In this document: positions 35,652 to 44,942 of the stretch, one piece after another
How the letters are laid out: each line of letters starts with the position of its first letter
How positions within the stretch are numbered: the stretch's first letter is position 1
NCBI RefSeq assembly: GCF_042263505.1
Contig: NZ_JBHKFI010000001.1
Coordinates: 124,001-188,000, forward strand
DNA: 64,000 bases
DNA from: Bacillus_BE sp042263505
Lineage (GTDB): Bacteria; Bacillota; Bacilli; Bacillales; Cytobacillaceae
Direction: 5' to 3'
Position numbers and translations under genes: made by a program
The notes under the pieces: model-generated
The model's database searches: none
The model's input: the letters and a program-made list of their open reading frames with translations, nothing else
Told to the model about the DNA's origin: nothing

Positions 35652-36644
35652 TTATCTTCTCTTTTTTCTTCCTAACCCCATGGCGTTTTCCATCTTTTTC
35701 AGCATTTTATTGGCAACCAATTTTGCCTTTTCAGCACCCTTATCTAAAATATCATCTAAAATCGGAGAATCCATTAATTCATAGTATTTGGTTTGAATGG
35801 GTTCGAAATTATCAATCACAACTTGAGCTAAATCACCTTTAAATTCCCCATAACCTCTTCCTTCATAAAGAATTTCAATTTCTTCAATTGGTTTATCTGA
35901 AAGAATGGAATAGATGGAAAGTAAATTGGATACTCCAGGTTTGTTTTCAGGATCATACTTTACAATTCCATCTGAATCGGTAACGGCACTTTTAATTTTT
36001 TTCTCAATGACCTTAGGATCATCCAACAATGAAATGAAAGCTTTTTTATTCGGATCGGATTTACTCATTTTCTTGGTTGGTTCCTGTAATGACATGATGC
36101 GCGCCCCAATTTTTGGCACACTTACTTCAGGAATCGTGAAAATATCGTTGTATTTTTTATTAAATCTCTCTGCTAGATCGCGCGTTAATTCTAAATGCTG
36201 TTTTTGATCCTCTCCAACTGGAACGAGATTTGTGTTATATAATAATATATCCGCAACCATTAAAGGAGGATACGTAAGTAATCCAGCTGAGACGGCATCC
36301 TTTCCAGCAGACTTATCTTTGAATTGCGTCATTCGTTCAAGTTCTCCGATATAGGAGATGCATTGCATCATCCAACCAGCTTGAGCATGTGCAGGAACCT
36401 CAGACTGAATAAATAAAGTAGCCTTCTCAGGATCAATGCCCACAGCGAGATAGAGAGCTGCTAGGCTGCGGATATTTTTGCGTAATTGTGCTGGATCTTG
36501 AGCAACAGTAATGGCATGCTCATCCACAATACAAAAATAACAGTTATGATCGTTTTGTAGATCAACAAATTGTTTTAATGCTCCAATATAATTGCCAAGT
36601 GTAATCGTACCACTAGGTTGAATCCCAGAAAAAATGGTTTTCAT
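35652..36644 (-). CDS. trpS: Tryptophanyl-tRNA synthetase TrpS
   Basis: Charges tRNA-Trp. Class I signatures: the HIGH-like region PSGTITLGNYIGAL at residue 10 and KMSKSDPN near residue 195. 330 aa, usual for Bacillus. AAAGGAGG lies upstream of the ATG. Preceded by a long T-box leader on the same strand, so expression rises when uncharged tRNA-Trp accumulates. Confidence 0.97.
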   Translation of the reverse strand: MKTIFSGIQPSGTITLGNYIGALKQFVDLQNDHNCYFCIVDEHAITVAQDPAQLRKNIRSLAALYLAVGIDPEKATLFIQSEVPAHAQAGWMMQCISYIGELERMTQFKDKSAGKDAVSAGLLTYPPLMVADILLYNTNLVPVGEDQKQHLELTRDLAERFNKKYNDIFTIPEVSVPKIGARIMSLQEPTKKMSKSDPNKKAFISLLDDPKVIEKKIKSAVTDSDGIVKYDPENKPGVSNLLSIYSILSDKPIEEIEILYEGRGYGEFKGDLAQVVIDNFEPIQTKYYELMDSPILDDILDKGAEKAKLVANKMLKKMENAMGLGRKKRR

Positions 36645-37036
36645 AGTAAACTCCTCCTTTAATAAAAAAACGATTTTGTAAAATAAGATGAATATTTTAT
36701 GGAAAATTAATTATACCTAGAGATGTAGAGACGGCTGCTTTCTTTATTCATTATAATCAAAAAAAGACCATACGATCCTATATACATAGGGACGTATGGT
36801 CCGCGGTGCCACCCTAAATTACTCTAAAAAGAGTCTCTTATCTTCATGTATGGTACATGAAATCTTTTAACGCAAGATTTACGTCTAAAACTACTCTAAA
36901 ACAGCATTTCGTAATAGAAGCTAAAAAGTCCATTCCAATTTCCCTCGTTGTTTGTTTCCACCAACCACAAACTCTCTGCAAACGAGTAGGAAATGTACTA
37001 TTCTTTCTCATCGCTTACTTTCATATATACTATTAT
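36645..37036 (-). ncRNA. T-box riboswitch of trpS
   Basis: Leader of about 390 nt on the minus strand. The T-box core AGGGTGGCACCGCGG is at about 36815-36800. The following terminator has arms GACCATACG/CGTATGGTC and seven T (about 36799-36756). Upstream Stem I features include AG-bulge-like GCAGAGAG and GGAATGGACTTTT, with TGG available as specifier for tryptophan. Confidence 0.93.
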
Positions 37037-37042
37037 TTACGG

Positions 37043-37071
37043 ATTATAAATAATATTGGTTGATAAATCAA
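37043..37071 (-). promoter_or_regulatory. Promoter of the T-box-trpS transcript
   Basis: Minus-strand -35 TTGATT (37071-37066), 17-bp spacer and perfect -10 TATAAT (37048-37043). The predicted start is near 37036. Confidence 0.8.
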
Positions 37072-37074
37072 GTA

Positions 37075-37443
37075 TTAAAGATAATAGTAAAGAATTAATG
37101 AAATCACACAAAATGCCCCATTTAACAGACCCAGAACTAAAATTGGAAATTGTGAAAAAGATATTAACTCAGAATAAGGAGTTGTACTCGAAAATTCATC
37201 TTCTACAACAGCTTTTCTCTTTGCCTTAGCCAGTCTTCTAAACGAATCAAAAAACGAATTAAAGAATCCTGATTGTATGATATATATAGTCAGAGCTGCT
37301 AGAAGAAAGAAGAACGAAAAATAAAAGGAAATATTTATATAAGATAGCAATGTAATCTTTTTTTGGAGTACAAAGGATAAAATAAATATGACTATTTGGG
37401 TAATAATAAAGGCAAATAGAATATATTTTCTCTTATTTCTCAT
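37075..37443 (-). CDS. DUF3899 family small membrane protein
   Basis: 122 aa with three predicted helices (about residues 8-26, 32-54 and 98-120) and a basic/acidic cytoplasmic loop FRRLAKAKRKAVVEDEF in between. This pattern fits DUF3899 proteins found next to trpS in Bacillaceae. Function unknown. GAGGT lies 8 bases before ATG. It ends a few bases before the trpS promoter. Confidence 0.75.
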   Translation of the reverse strand: MRNKRKYILFAFIITQIVIFILSFVLQKKITLLSYINISFYFSFFFLLAALTIYIIQSGFFNSFFDSFRRLAKAKRKAVVEDEFSSTTPYSELISFSQFPILVLGLLNGAFCVISLILYYYL

Positions 37444-37690
37444 AAAGCAACCTCACTAAAATAATTATTCCTTTAAAGTGTTAAAGCATAAAAATGTTAT
37501 TCATTCAAAAATAAGAAAGGAAAATAATAGTAAATTATACCAGTTTATACAATTGAGCGAATTTTTCAACAAAACCTTATATTAATAGATATTTATATAT
37601 TATACCATATTTGAATATTCATTATTACTGAATAATATCAAAACTATAAAATTTTTTTGAAAAAGTAATGTACATTTTTCGGTAAATATG

Positions 37691-37724
37691 TATAATAGGA
37701 AATATAGAAAGTTTTCAGAAAATA
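37691..37724 (+). promoter_or_regulatory. oppA promoter region with CodY-like box
   Basis: -10 TATAAT at 37691-37696 (no clear -35). AGTTTTCAGAAAATA (37710-37724) matches the CodY consensus at 13 of 15 positions and lies 15 bases before the oppA ATG. The rest of the gap back to 37444 is AT-rich without further features. Confidence 0.6.
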
Positions 37725-37738
37725 TAGGGAGGTCTATT

Positions 37739-39397
37739 ATGAAAAAGTCTAGTTACTTAAAAGTACTAGCTCCTACAGTTGCTTTGAGCATGATTCTAGC
37801 TGCGTGTTCTGGTAGCGATGATAAAGCAGGAGACAAAAAAGAGACAAAAGGTACTGTAAAACAAGAGATTACTGCACTTGAATCTGCAGAAATTCCTTCA
37901 ATGGATTCTGTAATGGCACAGGATGTTGTCAGCTTCACGATGTTAAACAACACAAATGAAGGCTTATATCGTCTTGATAAAGACCAAAAAGCGGTACCTG
38001 CAATGGCTGAAGGTCCTGCTCAAGCTAGTGATGACGGTTTAACTTACACAGTTAAATTAAGAGATGCAAAATGGAGCAATGGCGATCCTGTTACTGCACA
38101 AGATTTCGTTTTTGCATGGCAAAGAGCAGCAGATCCAGCGACTGCATCTCCATATGGCCCTTATATGATGAGTGGTAAAATTCTCAATGCAGACAAAATC
38201 GCTGCTAAAAAAGCAAAACCTGAAGAACTTGGAATTAAAGCGATTGATGATAAAACTTTAGAAATCAAATTGGTAAAACCAATTCAATATTTTGAATCTT
38301 TAATGACTTTCGGTACATTCCTACCTCAAAACAAAAAGTTTGTTGAATCCGAAGGTAAGGATTATGCTTCTGGTTCAGATAATCTATTATCTAACGGACC
38401 ATTCAAAATTACTGGATGGGACGGCGCTGAAGACGTTGACTGGACATTAGAAAAGAACAAGGATTATTGGGATGCTGACTCTGTAGCGATGGAAAAAATC
38501 AACTTCAACGTACAAAAAGAGCCACAATCTTCTTTAAACATGTTCCAAGCTGGCGAAGCAGATATTACTCCTAAACTTTCACAAGCTGGGGTTATCGCAC
38601 AAGTGGAAAGTGATCCGCAATTAGTTCGTTGGTTAGAGCCTTCCATTTTCTGGTTGAAATTAAATGAAAAGAATAAAGCTTTAGCAAATGTTAACATTCG
38701 CCGTGCAATCACAATGGCAATTGATAAAGATGCATTAGTTAACGATGTATTAAAAGATGGTTCAAGGGCAGCTAATTATTTTGTACCAGCTGAATTCGTT
38801 AAAGATGAAAAAGGTCAAGATTTCCGTGCAAAATATGAAGGATTTAACAAATACAATGTTGAAGAAGCTAAGAAGCTTTGGGCACAAGGTTTAAAAGAAA
38901 TTGGTCAAAAAGAAGTAACATTTACTTATATTGGTCAAGATACAGATACTGCAAAATTATCTGATGCCTACTTTAAAGACCAATTAGAGAAAAACTTACC
39001 TGGTATTAAAATCAATCTTAAAAACGTGCCATTTGCACAAAAACTTAAACTTGAAACAGCTTTAGACTATGATATCTTATTCTCTGGTTGGGGTCCTGAC
39101 TATCAAGATCCAATGACATTCTCTGATTTGTATATTACTGATGGACAAAACAACAATATGGCTTACTCTAGCAAAAAATATGATAACTATATTGCTGAAG
39201 CAAACAAAGAAACTGATAATGCAAAATACTATTCTCTATTACAAGATGCAGAAAAAACTTTACTTGATGAAGATGCGGCTTTAGTACCTCTTTACCAACG
39301 TACTTCTAACGTATTAGTTTCTGATAAAGTTAAAGGTTTTGTATATCATACTTTTGGTCCAGAGTACACTTACAAATGGCTTAAAGTAGAGAAATAA
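37739..39397 (+). CDS. oppA: Oligopeptide-binding lipoprotein OppA
   Basis: Peptide receptor of the Opp importer, needed in B. subtilis for uptake of signalling peptides for sporulation and competence. Signal peptide with lipobox LAAC, then the SBP5 fold with YRLDKDQKAVPAMAEG and SNGDPVTAQDFVFAW. 552 aa. GGGAGG precedes ATG 37739. An internal hairpin separates it from oppB. Confidence 0.94.
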   Translation: MKKSSYLKVLAPTVALSMILAACSGSDDKAGDKKETKGTVKQEITALESAEIPSMDSVMAQDVVSFTMLNNTNEGLYRLDKDQKAVPAMAEGPAQASDDGLTYTVKLRDAKWSNGDPVTAQDFVFAWQRAADPATASPYGPYMMSGKILNADKIAAKKAKPEELGIKAIDDKTLEIKLVKPIQYFESLMTFGTFLPQNKKFVESEGKDYASGSDNLLSNGPFKITGWDGAEDVDWTLEKNKDYWDADSVAMEKINFNVQKEPQSSLNMFQAGEADITPKLSQAGVIAQVESDPQLVRWLEPSIFWLKLNEKNKALANVNIRRAITMAIDKDALVNDVLKDGSRAANYFVPAEFVKDEKGQDFRAKYEGFNKYNVEEAKKLWAQGLKEIGQKEVTFTYIGQDTDTAKLSDAYFKDQLEKNLPGIKINLKNVPFAQKLKLETALDYDILFSGWGPDYQDPMTFSDLYITDGQNNNMAYSSKKYDNYIAEANKETDNAKYYSLLQDAEKTLLDEDAALVPLYQRTSNVLVSDKVKGFVYHTFGPEYTYKWLKVEK

Positions 39398-39441
39398 TTT
39401 TCAAGTAGTAAGAACTCTGCTTCAAAAGCTATAAGTTTAAG

Positions 39442-39477
39442 AAAAGAGAGTATATCCCTTGAGTATACTCTCTTTTT
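39442..39477 (+). terminator. Attenuator-like hairpin between oppA and oppB
   Basis: AAAAGAGAGTATA / TATACTCTCTTTTT stem with T tract inside the operon. It probably lets oppA be expressed in excess over oppBCDF. Confidence 0.8.
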
Positions 39478-39536
39478 CCCTGTTCGATAATTGTCGAAAA
39501 ATGCCCAATATTAAAAACTTTTTAGGAGGTGCGAAG

Positions 39537-40466
39537 ATGGTTAAGTATGTGGGACAAAGATTTATTTACATGTTAATTACTATGTTTATTATTGCATCAG
39601 TCTCATTTTTCTTAATGAAGATGTTGCCTGGTACACCATTCAGGGCTCAAGAAAAACTATCACCTGATCAGCTTGAAATCTTACTCGATAAATACCATCT
39701 GAATGATCCAATTCCAGTACAATATGGATACTATATGACTGGATTATTGAAAGGAGATTTAGGAGTTTCCTTCCAATTTGGAAACACACCTGTTACTGAA
39801 CTATTATCCAAACGTGTTGGTCCTTCTGCACAATTAGGCTTACAATCACTCGTTTTAGGAGCGATAATCGGTGGAATTCTTGGAATTTTCTCTGCATTAA
39901 GGCAAAATACATGGGTTGACTATGGATCTACCTTTATTGCTGTCCTCGGGAAATCGATACCGAACTTCGTTTTTGCAGGACTGTTGCAATATTACATTGG
40001 GGTTAAATTAGGATGGACGCCTGTAGCCTTGTGGAAGGGGCCGGAATATACGATTCTGCCTACGATTGCTTTATCGATGTTTACTCTTGCCACCGTCTCT
40101 CGTTTTATGAGAACAGAAATGATTGAGGTACTAAATTCTGACTACATTACCTTAGCGAGAGCAAAAGGAGCAACGAGATTTAATGTGGCTGTGAAGCATG
40201 CTCTTCGTAATGCATTAATTCCTGTTATTACAGTTTTAGGACCATTAGCCGCATCATTGATGACCGGTTCACTAGTAGTTGAAAATATTTTCTCTGTTCC
40301 TGGAATTGGGGAACAGTTCGTAAAATCAATTAATACAAACGATTATCCTGTTATTATGGGTACAACTTTACTATATGCTGCGCTTTTTATTGTCATTGTA
40401 TTAATTGTTGATATTCTATACGGATTAATTGATCCACGAATTCGTATTGCGGGAGGAAAGAATTAA
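39537..40466 (+). CDS. oppB: Oligopeptide ABC transporter permease OppB
   Basis: Permease with six helices; conserved RFIYMLITMFIIASVSFFLM start, EAA loop YITLARAKGATRFNVAVKHALRNA and DPRIR end. TTTAGGAGG precedes ATG 39537. 309 aa. Its TAA overlaps the oppC ATG. Confidence 0.93.
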   Translation: MVKYVGQRFIYMLITMFIIASVSFFLMKMLPGTPFRAQEKLSPDQLEILLDKYHLNDPIPVQYGYYMTGLLKGDLGVSFQFGNTPVTELLSKRVGPSAQLGLQSLVLGAIIGGILGIFSALRQNTWVDYGSTFIAVLGKSIPNFVFAGLLQYYIGVKLGWTPVALWKGPEYTILPTIALSMFTLATVSRFMRTEMIEVLNSDYITLARAKGATRFNVAVKHALRNALIPVITVLGPLAASLMTGSLVVENIFSVPGIGEQFVKSINTNDYPVIMGTTLLYAALFIVIVLIVDILYGLIDPRIRIAGGKN

Positions 40467-41494
40467 TGGCACAACTTGAAGAAAAAATACCAAAAGAACT
40501 TTTCGACCCCGCGATTATTGATTCTGCTGAAGCTGAAGTTATTGCAAAGCCAAGCTTAAATTTCTGGCAGGATGCATGGCTACGGGTAAAGAAAAATAAA
40601 GCTGCCCTTGTGAGTATAGTTGTCATCTTTATTTTAATCATTTTGGCGTTTCTGGGGCCTGTCATTAGCCACTACGAATTTGACCGTCAATTAACAGCAC
40701 ATTCAAATCTCCCTCCACGTATAAAAGCATTGGAAAATGTCCATTGGCTTCCATTTGATGGTGTGAGAAAACTGCCCAATGGCACTGAAATCAATCCATA
40801 TGAACAAAAGCATATTGATGATTATTATTGGTTTGGAACGGATTCACTTGGAAGAGATATATTTTCCCGAGTATGGAAAGGTACGCAAATCTCTCTATAT
40901 ATTGCCTTTTTAGCCGCCTTAATTGATATGATCATCGGGGTAACCTATGGTGCAGTATCAGGATATTTCGGCGGCAAAGTCGATAATATCATGCAAAGAA
41001 TTATTGAAATTGTGATGGGGATTCCAAACCTAATTGTGGTTATTTTAATGATCCTCATTTTAAAACCGGGGATTATTTCTATAACGGTTGCCCTGACCTT
41101 AACCAGTTGGACCGGTATGGCAAGGGTAGTTCGTGCGCAAATATTGAAATTTAAAAGTCAAGAATTTGTTCTGGCTTCTAGAACTTTAGGTGAAGGAAAC
41201 GCCAAAATCATTTTTAAACATTTATTGCCAAATATGGCTGGTGTCATCATTATTAATACGATGTTTACGATCCCAAATGCGATTTTCTTCGAAGCCTTTT
41301 TAAGTTTCATTGGTCTTGGATTACAAGAACCGTTAGCATCACTTGGTACACTGATTAATGACGGCTTTAAAAATATGCGTGTATTCCCAGAACAAATGAT
41401 CATTCCAGCAATTGTTATCAGTGTTGTCATGATAGCCTTTAACATGGTTGCTGATGGTTTACGTGACGCATTAGATCCTAAAATGAGAGACTAA
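40466..41494 (+). CDS. oppC: Oligopeptide ABC transporter permease OppC
   Basis: Second Opp permease, 342 aa. A long N-terminal cytoplasmic part, a helix near residue 50, WFGTDSLGRDIFSRVWKG and the EAA loop EFVLASRTLGEGNAKII are typical. Overlaps oppB by one base and is followed by oppD after 16 bases. Confidence 0.93.
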   Translation: MAQLEEKIPKELFDPAIIDSAEAEVIAKPSLNFWQDAWLRVKKNKAALVSIVVIFILIILAFLGPVISHYEFDRQLTAHSNLPPRIKALENVHWLPFDGVRKLPNGTEINPYEQKHIDDYYWFGTDSLGRDIFSRVWKGTQISLYIAFLAALIDMIIGVTYGAVSGYFGGKVDNIMQRIIEIVMGIPNLIVVILMILILKPGIISITVALTLTSWTGMARVVRAQILKFKSQEFVLASRTLGEGNAKIIFKHLLPNMAGVIIINTMFTIPNAIFFEAFLSFIGLGLQEPLASLGTLINDGFKNMRVFPEQMIIPAIVISVVMIAFNMVADGLRDALDPKMRD

Positions 41495-41510
41495 AGGCAG
41501 GTGAAGCATA

Positions 41511-42545
41511 ATGGAAAAATTACTAGAAGTGAAGGATTTAAATATTTCTTTCCATACATTCGCAGGGGAAGTTCAGGCTATCCGCGGTGCTACCTTTGAT
41601 TTATACAAAGGAGAGACGCTAGCCATCGTAGGAGAATCCGGCTCAGGGAAATCTGTGACAACGAAAGCGATTATGAGACTACTTCCGGAAAGTAATTCCC
41701 AAATTAAAAGTGGAGAAATCAATTTCGAAGGGAAGGACCTTACCAAATTAAAAGAAAGAGACATGCATAAAATTCGCGGGAAGGACATTTCAATGATCTT
41801 CCAAGATCCAATGACATCCCTTAATCCAACGATGATCGTAGGAAAACAAATCATGGAGCCTATTATAAAACACCAAAAATTAGGCAGACATGAAGCGAAA
41901 GAACGTGCACTTGAGCTTCTTAAATTAGTTGGTATTCCAAAAGCGGAAGAACGGTTTAAGCAATATCCGCATCAATTTTCCGGTGGGATGAGACAGAGGG
42001 TTGTTATTGCTATCGCCCTTGCTTGTAATCCGAAGATTTTAATCGCGGACGAACCAACAACGGCACTTGACGTGACTATTCAAGCACAGATTCTTGAATT
42101 AATGAAGGATTTACAAAAGAAAATTGATACATCTATCATTTTTATTACGCATGATTTAGGCGTTGTTGCCAATGTTGCAGACCGCGTCGCCGTCATGTAT
42201 GGAGGAAAAATCGTGGAAATTGGAACAGTAGATGAAATTTTCTATAATCCAAAGCATCCTTATACATGGGGGTTAATTAGTTCAATGCCAGATTTAGATA
42301 CAGCTGATGACCAGCTATATGCGATACCAGGTACACCTCCAGATTTGTTAAATCCTCCAAAGGGAGATGCGTTTGCACCGAGAAACCAATATGCACTGAA
42401 AATTGATTTAGAGATGGAACCTCCAATGTTCAAAGTGTCTGATACGCATTATGCGGCTACGTGGTTACTCCATCCCGATGCGCCGAAAGTAGAGCCCCCA
42501 GCAGCGGTACAGAAAAGAATGAAACAATTTCCAGGCGCAAAATAA
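41511..42545 (+). CDS. oppD: Oligopeptide ABC transporter ATP-binding protein OppD
   Basis: ATPase of the Opp importer with Walker A GESGSGKS, signature FSGGMRQR, Walker B ILIADEPTTALD and H-loop ITHD. The C-terminal domain lacks the cysteine cluster present in AppD. 344 aa. Confidence 0.93.
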   Translation: MEKLLEVKDLNISFHTFAGEVQAIRGATFDLYKGETLAIVGESGSGKSVTTKAIMRLLPESNSQIKSGEINFEGKDLTKLKERDMHKIRGKDISMIFQDPMTSLNPTMIVGKQIMEPIIKHQKLGRHEAKERALELLKLVGIPKAEERFKQYPHQFSGGMRQRVVIAIALACNPKILIADEPTTALDVTIQAQILELMKDLQKKIDTSIIFITHDLGVVANVADRVAVMYGGKIVEIGTVDEIFYNPKHPYTWGLISSMPDLDTADDQLYAIPGTPPDLLNPPKGDAFAPRNQYALKIDLEMEPPMFKVSDTHYAATWLLHPDAPKVEPPAAVQKRMKQFPGAK

Positions 42546-42566
42546 GGAGAAAAGGAGGTCATCCTC

Positions 42567-43508
42567 ATGGAAAAGAGAGAAAAATTATTAGAGATTAAGC
42601 ATTTGAAGCAGTACTTCAATCAGGGAAAAGCTAATGAAGTAAGAGCGGTTGACGATGTTTCATTTGATATTTTTCGAGGAGAAACTTTAGGACTGGTTGG
42701 CGAATCCGGGTGTGGAAAATCAACTACTGGGAGGACAATTATACGGTTATATAATGCAACAGGCGGAGAAGTTATATTTGAAGGTGAAAATGTGCATGGA
42801 AAGAAATCCAAAGCACAATTAAAAGCTTTCAACCGTAGAATGCAAATGATTTTTCAGGATCCGTATGCGTCATTAAACCCAAGAATGAGAATCGCTGATG
42901 TTATTGCTGAAGGCATTGATATTCACGGTCTCGCCAAGACAAAGGAAGAACGCATGCAGCGGGTTTATGAATTGCTAGAAACAGTTGGGTTGAGTAAGGA
43001 CCATGCCACGCGTTATCCACATGAATTCTCAGGCGGACAGCGACAACGGATCGGAATCGCAAGGGCATTGGCTGTAGATCCTGATTTTATTATTGCGGAT
43101 GAACCGATATCTGCATTGGATGTTTCTATTCAAGCTCAGGTTGTAAACCTTATGAAAGAATTACAACGCGAAAAGGGATTAACCTATTTATTTATTGCTC
43201 ATGATCTTTCTATGGTAAAATACATCAGTGATCGGATTGGTGTTATGTATTTCGGAAAAATGGTTGAGCTTGCACCTGCAGAGGAATTATATAATAATCC
43301 GATGCATCCATATACCCAATCATTATTATCTGCTATACCGCTTCCAGATCCAATCACGGAACGTACTCGCAGAAGGAGAGGATATGATCCGAACTCACAT
43401 AATTATGCAGAGGGTGAACAGGTAGAATTAAGGGAAATTGCACCTGGACACTTTGTCCTTTGCTCAGAAAAAGAATTTGAAAAATATAAAGCGCAACATA
43501 AACATTGA
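42567..43508 (+). CDS. oppF: Oligopeptide ABC transporter ATP-binding protein OppF
   Basis: Second ATPase of the Opp importer. Walker A GESGCGKST, signature FSGGQRQRIGIARAL, Walker B FIIADEPISALD. 313 aa. AAAAGGAGG precedes the ATG. Ends the operon at a strong terminator. Confidence 0.93.
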   Translation: MEKREKLLEIKHLKQYFNQGKANEVRAVDDVSFDIFRGETLGLVGESGCGKSTTGRTIIRLYNATGGEVIFEGENVHGKKSKAQLKAFNRRMQMIFQDPYASLNPRMRIADVIAEGIDIHGLAKTKEERMQRVYELLETVGLSKDHATRYPHEFSGGQRQRIGIARALAVDPDFIIADEPISALDVSIQAQVVNLMKELQREKGLTYLFIAHDLSMVKYISDRIGVMYFGKMVELAPAEELYNNPMHPYTQSLLSAIPLPDPITERTRRRRGYDPNSHNYAEGEQVELREIAPGHFVLCSEKEFEKYKAQHKH

Positions 43509-43538
43509 AAAAACGATCTCGTTAAAGAGATCGTTTTT
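43508..43538 (+). terminator. opp operon terminator
   Basis: AAAAACGATCTC / GAGATCGTTTTT perfect stem-loop at the oppF stop. Confidence 0.9.
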
Positions 43539-43554
43539 CCTTATTCGAAATAGA

Positions 43555-43740
43555 TTATTGATGCTTTCCACCAACACTTTTCCAGCCTGTTTGAAATCTA
43601 GTGGATTGGTTCACAAATTCCTTCTTGTGTTTTCTACCAAAAATTATATTTCCAATTCCATTAGTGAAAACACCAATTGTAGCAGTAATTCCGATAATTA
43701 GTAAGGCAACAATCACTAAATCTGTCAAATATCCTACCAT
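43555..43740 (-). CDS. Small hypothetical membrane protein
   Basis: 61 aa: one hydrophobic segment (about residues 5-30, VGYLTDLVIVALLIIG.) followed by a basic tail FGRKHKKEFVN. GGGTGGTG lies 5 bases before ATG 43740. No family recognised. It takes the place of yjbB and yjbC between oppF and spx in B. subtilis. Confidence 0.55.
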   Translation of the reverse strand: MVGYLTDLVIVALLIIGITATIGVFTNGIGNIIFGRKHKKEFVNQSTRFQTGWKSVGGKHQ

Positions 43741-44235
43741 GAAAACACCACCCATCATCTGTTTGAAAATTCCCCTTATTTATATATTAAAAGAACTATT
43801 TAAAGAAGAAAAGGAATATTTTTTATGAATTCTTGCGTTTTCAATCTGAAAAGTTAATTGAGAATTAAAAAAGCGCCTATATTGAACCATGTTCATGTTC
43901 AAAAAAAAATATTTAATTACCATAAATAATTTGAAACTTTTTTGCTTCTTATACGTCTTACATATATAGAATAATAAATGTTTAAGCATGGTAAGGGAAA
44001 AACCATTATCGTACAAGCTAAAAGGGAAATTGATTTTGCTAAATTACTTTAGAGAAAAACAATACGATAATGTTAAAAAAGGATACCAAATTAAATATAA
44101 GTAGTGTATAATAAATGATATAAATTACTTATTTAAATTAATTTTAATTTAGGTATTTTTTTCACAGAAAAACATGCTTGAATAAGTATAAAATAGAATT
44201 TGATATTCGTATGAATAAGGAGTGTGAATTTGTAA
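43741..44235. other. AT-rich intergenic region upstream of spx
   Basis: No convincing gene. TATAAT at 44107-44112 could be a -10 for spx with a leader of about 120 nt, but the -35 is weak. Short direct and inverted AT tracts are present without clear meaning. Confidence 0.4.
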
Positions 44236-44631
44236 ATGGTCACATTATACACTTCACCTAGTTGCACATCTTGCCGAAAAGCAAAAGCATGGTTAGAAGA
44301 GCATGAAATTGCATATAAAGAAAGAAATATTTTTTCAGAACCCCTTTCCATCGAGGAAATTAAAGAAATTCTCCGCATGACAGAGGATGGAACAGATGAA
44401 ATTATTTCAACGCGTTCAAAGACTTTCCAAAAGTTGAATGTGAATTTAGAAACGATGCCTTTACAAGATTTGTTTAAACTGATAAAAGAAAATCCAGGAC
44501 TTTTAAGAAGACCTATTATACTCGATGAAAAGCGCCTACAAGTTGGTTATAACGAAGATGAAATTCGTCGCTTCTTACCTAGAAAGGTACGGACTTACCA
44601 ATTAAGGGAAGCCCAAAGATTAGTCAATTAA
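44236..44631 (+). CDS. spxA: Transcriptional regulator Spx
   Basis: ArsC-like protein that binds the RNA polymerase alpha C-terminal domain and switches on thiol-stress genes under oxidative stress. The redox switch Cys10-x-x-Cys13 is seen in SPSCTSCRKAKAW. 131 aa as in B. subtilis. It is normally degraded by ClpXP with adaptor SpxH, encoded nearby at 51917-52795. AAGGAG is 12 bases before the ATG, a long spacing. Confidence 0.96.
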   Translation: MVTLYTSPSCTSCRKAKAWLEEHEIAYKERNIFSEPLSIEEIKEILRMTEDGTDEIISTRSKTFQKLNVNLETMPLQDLFKLIKENPGLLRRPIILDEKRLQVGYNEDEIRRFLPRKVRTYQLREAQRLVN

Positions 44632-44640
44632 CTAATAAAG

Positions 44641-44680
44641 ATCTTTGTTTCTTTTTATAAGAAACAAGGATTTTTTTTTA
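44641..44680 (+). terminator. spx terminator
   Basis: TTGTTTCTT / AAGAAACAA stem followed by nine T. Confidence 0.85.
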
Positions 44681-44690
44681 GGCAATTTGA

Positions 44691-44799
44691 TTGAGATAAT
44701 GTCAAGATTTTGATACAATGCTAAAAAGTATTTCTGAGCATAAAAGATAAGGAAGATTAGGCAGATGATGGTTTTCATCATCATGAGTTTTTTTATTTC
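44691..44799 (+). promoter_or_regulatory. Promoter and short leader or small RNA before mecA
   Basis: -35 TTGAGA (44691-44696), 17-bp spacer, -10 TACAAT (44714-44719). About 40 bases after the likely start a GATGATG/CATCATC hairpin (44764-44782) is followed, 5 bases on, by a T-rich tract. This could end a transcript of about 70 nt or act as an attenuator of mecA. The gap between stem and T tract makes termination uncertain. Confidence 0.4.
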
Positions 44800-44942
44800 C
44801 CTTTATGCATGTTTTGTCATAAAATATAAGTACAAGGCAAACAATATTTGTATTATTCGATAGATGCTAAAAAGTTGGGTTGATTGACTGCGTAGGGGTA
44901 TTTTGTCCCTTCAAAATTTAAGCAAGAAGGGAGAGGGTTCTT

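Noticed and set aside
36857..37063. 68-aa rightward frame in the trpS leader
   Set aside because: It lies opposite a clear T-box RNA and has no coding features.
43780..44016. 78-aa leftward frame upstream of spx
   Set aside because: Low-complexity AT-driven frame without a ribosome-binding site or family features.
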